From Pseudomonadota bacterium (GTDB lineage: Bacteria; Pseudomonadota; Gammaproteobacteria; Burkholderiales; Thiobacillaceae): a DNA stretch of 7,908 bases. Made by a program: the position numbers and the translations under genes. The notes under the pieces are model-generated. The model made no database searches and was not told the origin of the DNA. It was given only the letters and a program-made list of their open reading frames with translations. Shown here piece after piece: positions 6,578 through 7,908 of this stretch. The DNA is taken from contig JAJYXA010000163.1 in NCBI GenBank assembly GCA_021791235.1, positions 1 through 7,908 of the forward strand, given 5' to 3'. Positions within the stretch are counted from its first letter, which is position 1. The number at the start of each line of letters is the position of its first letter.

Positions 6578-7306
6578 CTAGACGATTCGGCGGCGGTCTT
6601 CGACCTGGGCTTCGTAGATGAGGTTTTGCAGCATGATGAGCTGCGTCGGATCCAGTCCCTGGAACTCGACCCCTTCTTCGTAGTGCTCCGCCCCGTTGCC
6701 GGGCAGCGGTGGCTCCTGCGGCAGGACGGCGCGGATCAGCGCATTGGTCTGGATGTGCACCGGATAATCGCCGGGCTGGACCATGAATTCGAAGGTCAGG
6801 CCGACCGTGTCGCCGACTTCGCCGAGTCGCTTTTCGGAGTGCAGCAGCGCCCCCAGGATGCTGACATTGACCATCGTCGCCGGCGTCCGCTCCGCCGCTG
6901 CCCCGTTCGCCTTCGTCGCCACCTGCGCCGGTATTTTCACCTGGACCCTGACCGCCTTGCGCAAGGCGGTGCCCGCGACGCTGGCGGGAAAGGACAGGTG
7001 CATGTAATTCAGTCCGGCGAGAAACAGCCGCTCGACGAAGCAGACGAAGGAGAAGACCTGGACGCCCGAGAACACCCTGACGAGCAGCCTCTCCTCTTCG
7101 AGGAACTGGAACAGCTGGCCCTTTTCCATCGGGATCTTGGCCAGCAGGTATTCGTTCGGCACGTAGCCGATCAGGGTGGAGAACAGATGGATCTTCCTGC
7201 CGCCGCGCTCCAGCAGGAACTGCAGGCGGGTGCCCACCTGCAGTTTCATCGCCTCGAAGGGTTGCGCCTCTCTTGGTGCGGTTTCCTGTTCTGCGGCTAT
7301 GGCCAT
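6578..7306 (-). CDS. YcgR-type flagellar brake protein, PilZ domain (c-di-GMP binding)
   Basis: A 242-residue two-domain protein. Residues about 21-112 match the YcgR N-terminal (PilZN) beta-barrel, including VGTRLQFLLE, LIGYVPNEYLLAKIP and VRVFSGVQVFSF. The PilZ domain begins with RKAVR at 116-120, the RxxxR signature that grips the c-di-GMP phosphates, followed by NVSILG at 147-152, the [D/N]xSxxG signature. Both ligand motifs are intact, so binding is expected. Family knowledge: YcgR proteins bind c-di-GMP and slow or bias the flagellar motor; similar proteins also control pili or polysaccharide. No flagellar gene is in the window, so the target is open. A proline-rich insertion (about 196-206) precedes the C-terminal helix. 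The ATG at 7306 has only a short GGA 6 bases upstream, and its leader contains two competing hairpins. Confidence 0.9.
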   Translation of the reverse strand: MAIAAEQETAPREAQPFEAMKLQVGTRLQFLLERGGRKIHLFSTLIGYVPNEYLLAKIPMEKGQLFQFLEEERLLVRVFSGVQVFSFVCFVERLFLAGLNYMHLSFPASVAGTALRKAVRVQVKIPAQVATKANGAAAERTPATMVNVSILGALLHSEKRLGEVGDTVGLTFEFMVQPGDYPVHIQTNALIRAVLPQEPPLPGNGAEHYEEGVEFQGLDPTQLIMLQNLIYEAQVEDRRRIV

Positions 7307-7313
7307 GTTTTAT

Positions 7314-7343
7314 CCGGGCACATCCCGGCCGCGAAGCGCCGGG
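7314..7343 (-). promoter_or_regulatory. Two mutually exclusive hairpins in the PilZ gene leader
   Basis: In the transcript (minus strand) CCGGG-ATGTG-CCCGG (7328-7314) can form a 5-base stem next to the weak GGA ribosome binding site. CCCGGCGC-TTC-GCG(G)CCGGG (7343-7324) can form an 8-base stem with one bulge. They share the CCGGG arm at 7324-7328, so only one can exist at a time. No known riboswitch class is recognised; the function is a guess. Confidence 0.35.
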
Positions 7344-7370
7344 CGCTGAATCGTGCCGTGAATTTAACAC

Positions 7371-7398
7371 ATATTATGGGGCCACGCCCGGCCAGCAA
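7371..7398 (-). promoter_or_regulatory. Candidate sigma70 promoter for the PilZ gene
   Basis: Minus strand TTGCTG (7398-7393), a 16-base spacer, and TAATAT (7376-7371). It lies in the only AT-rich patch of the 172-base gap between the oxidoreductase and PilZ genes. The predicted leader is about 57 bases. The -35 match is only three of six, so this is tentative. Confidence 0.3.
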
Positions 7399-7407
7399 GC
7401 CTCGCCG

Positions 7408-7482
7408 CTACAGGGTCTCGGCCCAGAAGGCGAGCATGCGGTCCCAGGCCTGATCGGAATGAATATCGGAATGATGCCTCAC
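7408..7482 (-). CDS. Possible 24-residue ORF, or 3' remnant of a dienelactone-hydrolase-like gene
   Basis: A GTG at 7482 overlaps the oxidoreductase stop by two bases and has GGAGGT just upstream, so coupled translation is possible. The peptide ends HSDQAWDRMLAFWAETL. The pattern AWxRxLxFxxxxL is what I remember as the terminal helix of dienelactone-hydrolase family proteins, and the codons of this part are GC-ending like real genes. Above the GTG the same frame is only antisense-like shadow over the oxidoreductase gene. It is either a very short coupled peptide or the last scrap of a deleted hydrolase gene. Evidence is thin. Confidence 0.25.
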   Translation of the reverse strand: MRHHSDIHSDQAWDRMLAFWAETL

Positions 7483-7908
7483 CGGACCTCCGCGGCCATT
7501 TCCCCGAGGCAGGCGCCGATCCACCGGGCGGTGAGTTTCTCCTGGACGGCATTCTGACCCAGGCGGTCGCGCAGCGCCGGGAAGACCACGTGGTCGAGCG
7601 GCTGATCCTGGTTGAAGCAGGTGAATACCACGGTCTCCTTGCCGGTCTCGGGATCGCGGTGGGTCTGCAGGCACTGCCCGCAGACCTCCTTCATCATGCA
7701 CTGCATCGGCGAATTGATGCTCGCCAGCGCCTTGTGGCCGGGCTTCAGATGGGGTTTGAGCACGGTGTGGCGGGCGGCGCCTACGGCCGCCATCATCCGG
7801 TCCGAGCCGATGGCGATGACGCGGTCTATCTCGTTCATGGCGATGGATGTCGCGCCGAGGCCGCCCTCGGCGTAGGCCCGCATCGCCTCCACGACGTTGC
7901 CGACGAAG
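7479..7908 (-). CDS. FAD/NAD(P)-dependent oxidoreductase with PyrK-type [2Fe-2S] domain, C-terminal part (partial at right edge)
   Basis: The frame is open to the right edge, so only the last 142 residues are seen. They begin FVGNVVEAMRAYAEGG. VIAIGSDRMMAAV matches the end of the nucleotide-binding lobe of ferredoxin-reductase-like proteins (the usual GxxxMMxAV). It is followed by a cysteine cluster C-x5-C-x2-C-x17-C (MQCMMKEVCGQC through VVFTC), which resembles the [2Fe-2S] site of dihydroorotate dehydrogenase electron-transfer subunit PyrK. About 50 further residues follow, including FNQDQPLDHVVFPALRDRL. Such a tail occurs at the end of long fused GltD-like flavoproteins as well as alone; the window cannot say which, nor the electron partners. 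The GTG at 7892 and the ATG at 7883 are probably internal because homologous-looking sequence continues upstream of both. Confidence 0.75.
   Translation of the reverse strand, partial: FVGNVVEAMRAYAEGGLGATSIAMNEIDRVIAIGSDRMMAAVGAARHTVLKPHLKPGHKALASINSPMQCMMKEVCGQCLQTHRDPETGKETVVFTCFNQDQPLDHVVFPALRDRLGQNAVQEKLTARWIGACLGEMAAEVR

Noticed and set aside
7307..7330. CCGGATAA just before the PilZ ATG as a flagellar sigma28 -10 element
   Set aside because: There is no TAAA -35 element at the required distance, and transcription would start inside the coding region.

Overview
The window is GC-rich (about two-thirds G+C by eye) and reads as chromosomal DNA of a betaproteobacterium. The guess rests on the gene types: a ShlB/FhaC two-partner secretion pair, a YcgR-type PilZ protein and an AsmA C-terminus of the betaproteobacterial style. 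Genus is not resolved. No rRNA, tRNA, CRISPR array, transposase or phage gene was seen.

Layout from left to right. Positions 1-1106 (minus) hold the 5' part of a filamentous-haemagglutinin-like exoprotein (TpsA), which runs off the left edge. Its outer-membrane transporter (TpsB, 1117-2742, minus) lies directly upstream, with the tpsA ribosome binding site overlapping the tpsB stop. A sigma70-like promoter at 2780-2809 appears to drive the pair. Upstream at 2855-3081 is a wrecked asmA: the N-terminal membrane anchor is joined to the C-terminal tail, the middle is missing, and the tail is split by two frameshifts. It is preceded, 10 bases away and on the same strand, by a 616-residue membrane protein of unknown function with a perfect EF-hand loop (3092-4942). 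A 120-base divergent gap with a GC-rich palindrome separates this from an amidase-signature hydrolase on the plus strand (5063-6568). The amidase converges, with only 9 bases between stops, on a c-di-GMP-binding YcgR/PilZ protein (6578-7306, minus). Beyond a 172-base gap the right edge carries the C-terminus of a flavin/iron-sulphur oxidoreductase (7479-7908, minus).

How they fit: TpsB and TpsA form one secretion system that exports a large adhesin-like protein. The EF-hand protein and AsmA look like a former operon whose second gene has decayed. The amidase, PilZ protein and oxidoreductase show no obvious functional link. I do not see a convincing new multi-gene system. The points most worth a second look are the collapsed asmA, a dispersed palindromic repeat that is translated as part of the TpsA leader, the unknown EF-hand membrane family, and two mutually exclusive hairpins in front of the PilZ gene.
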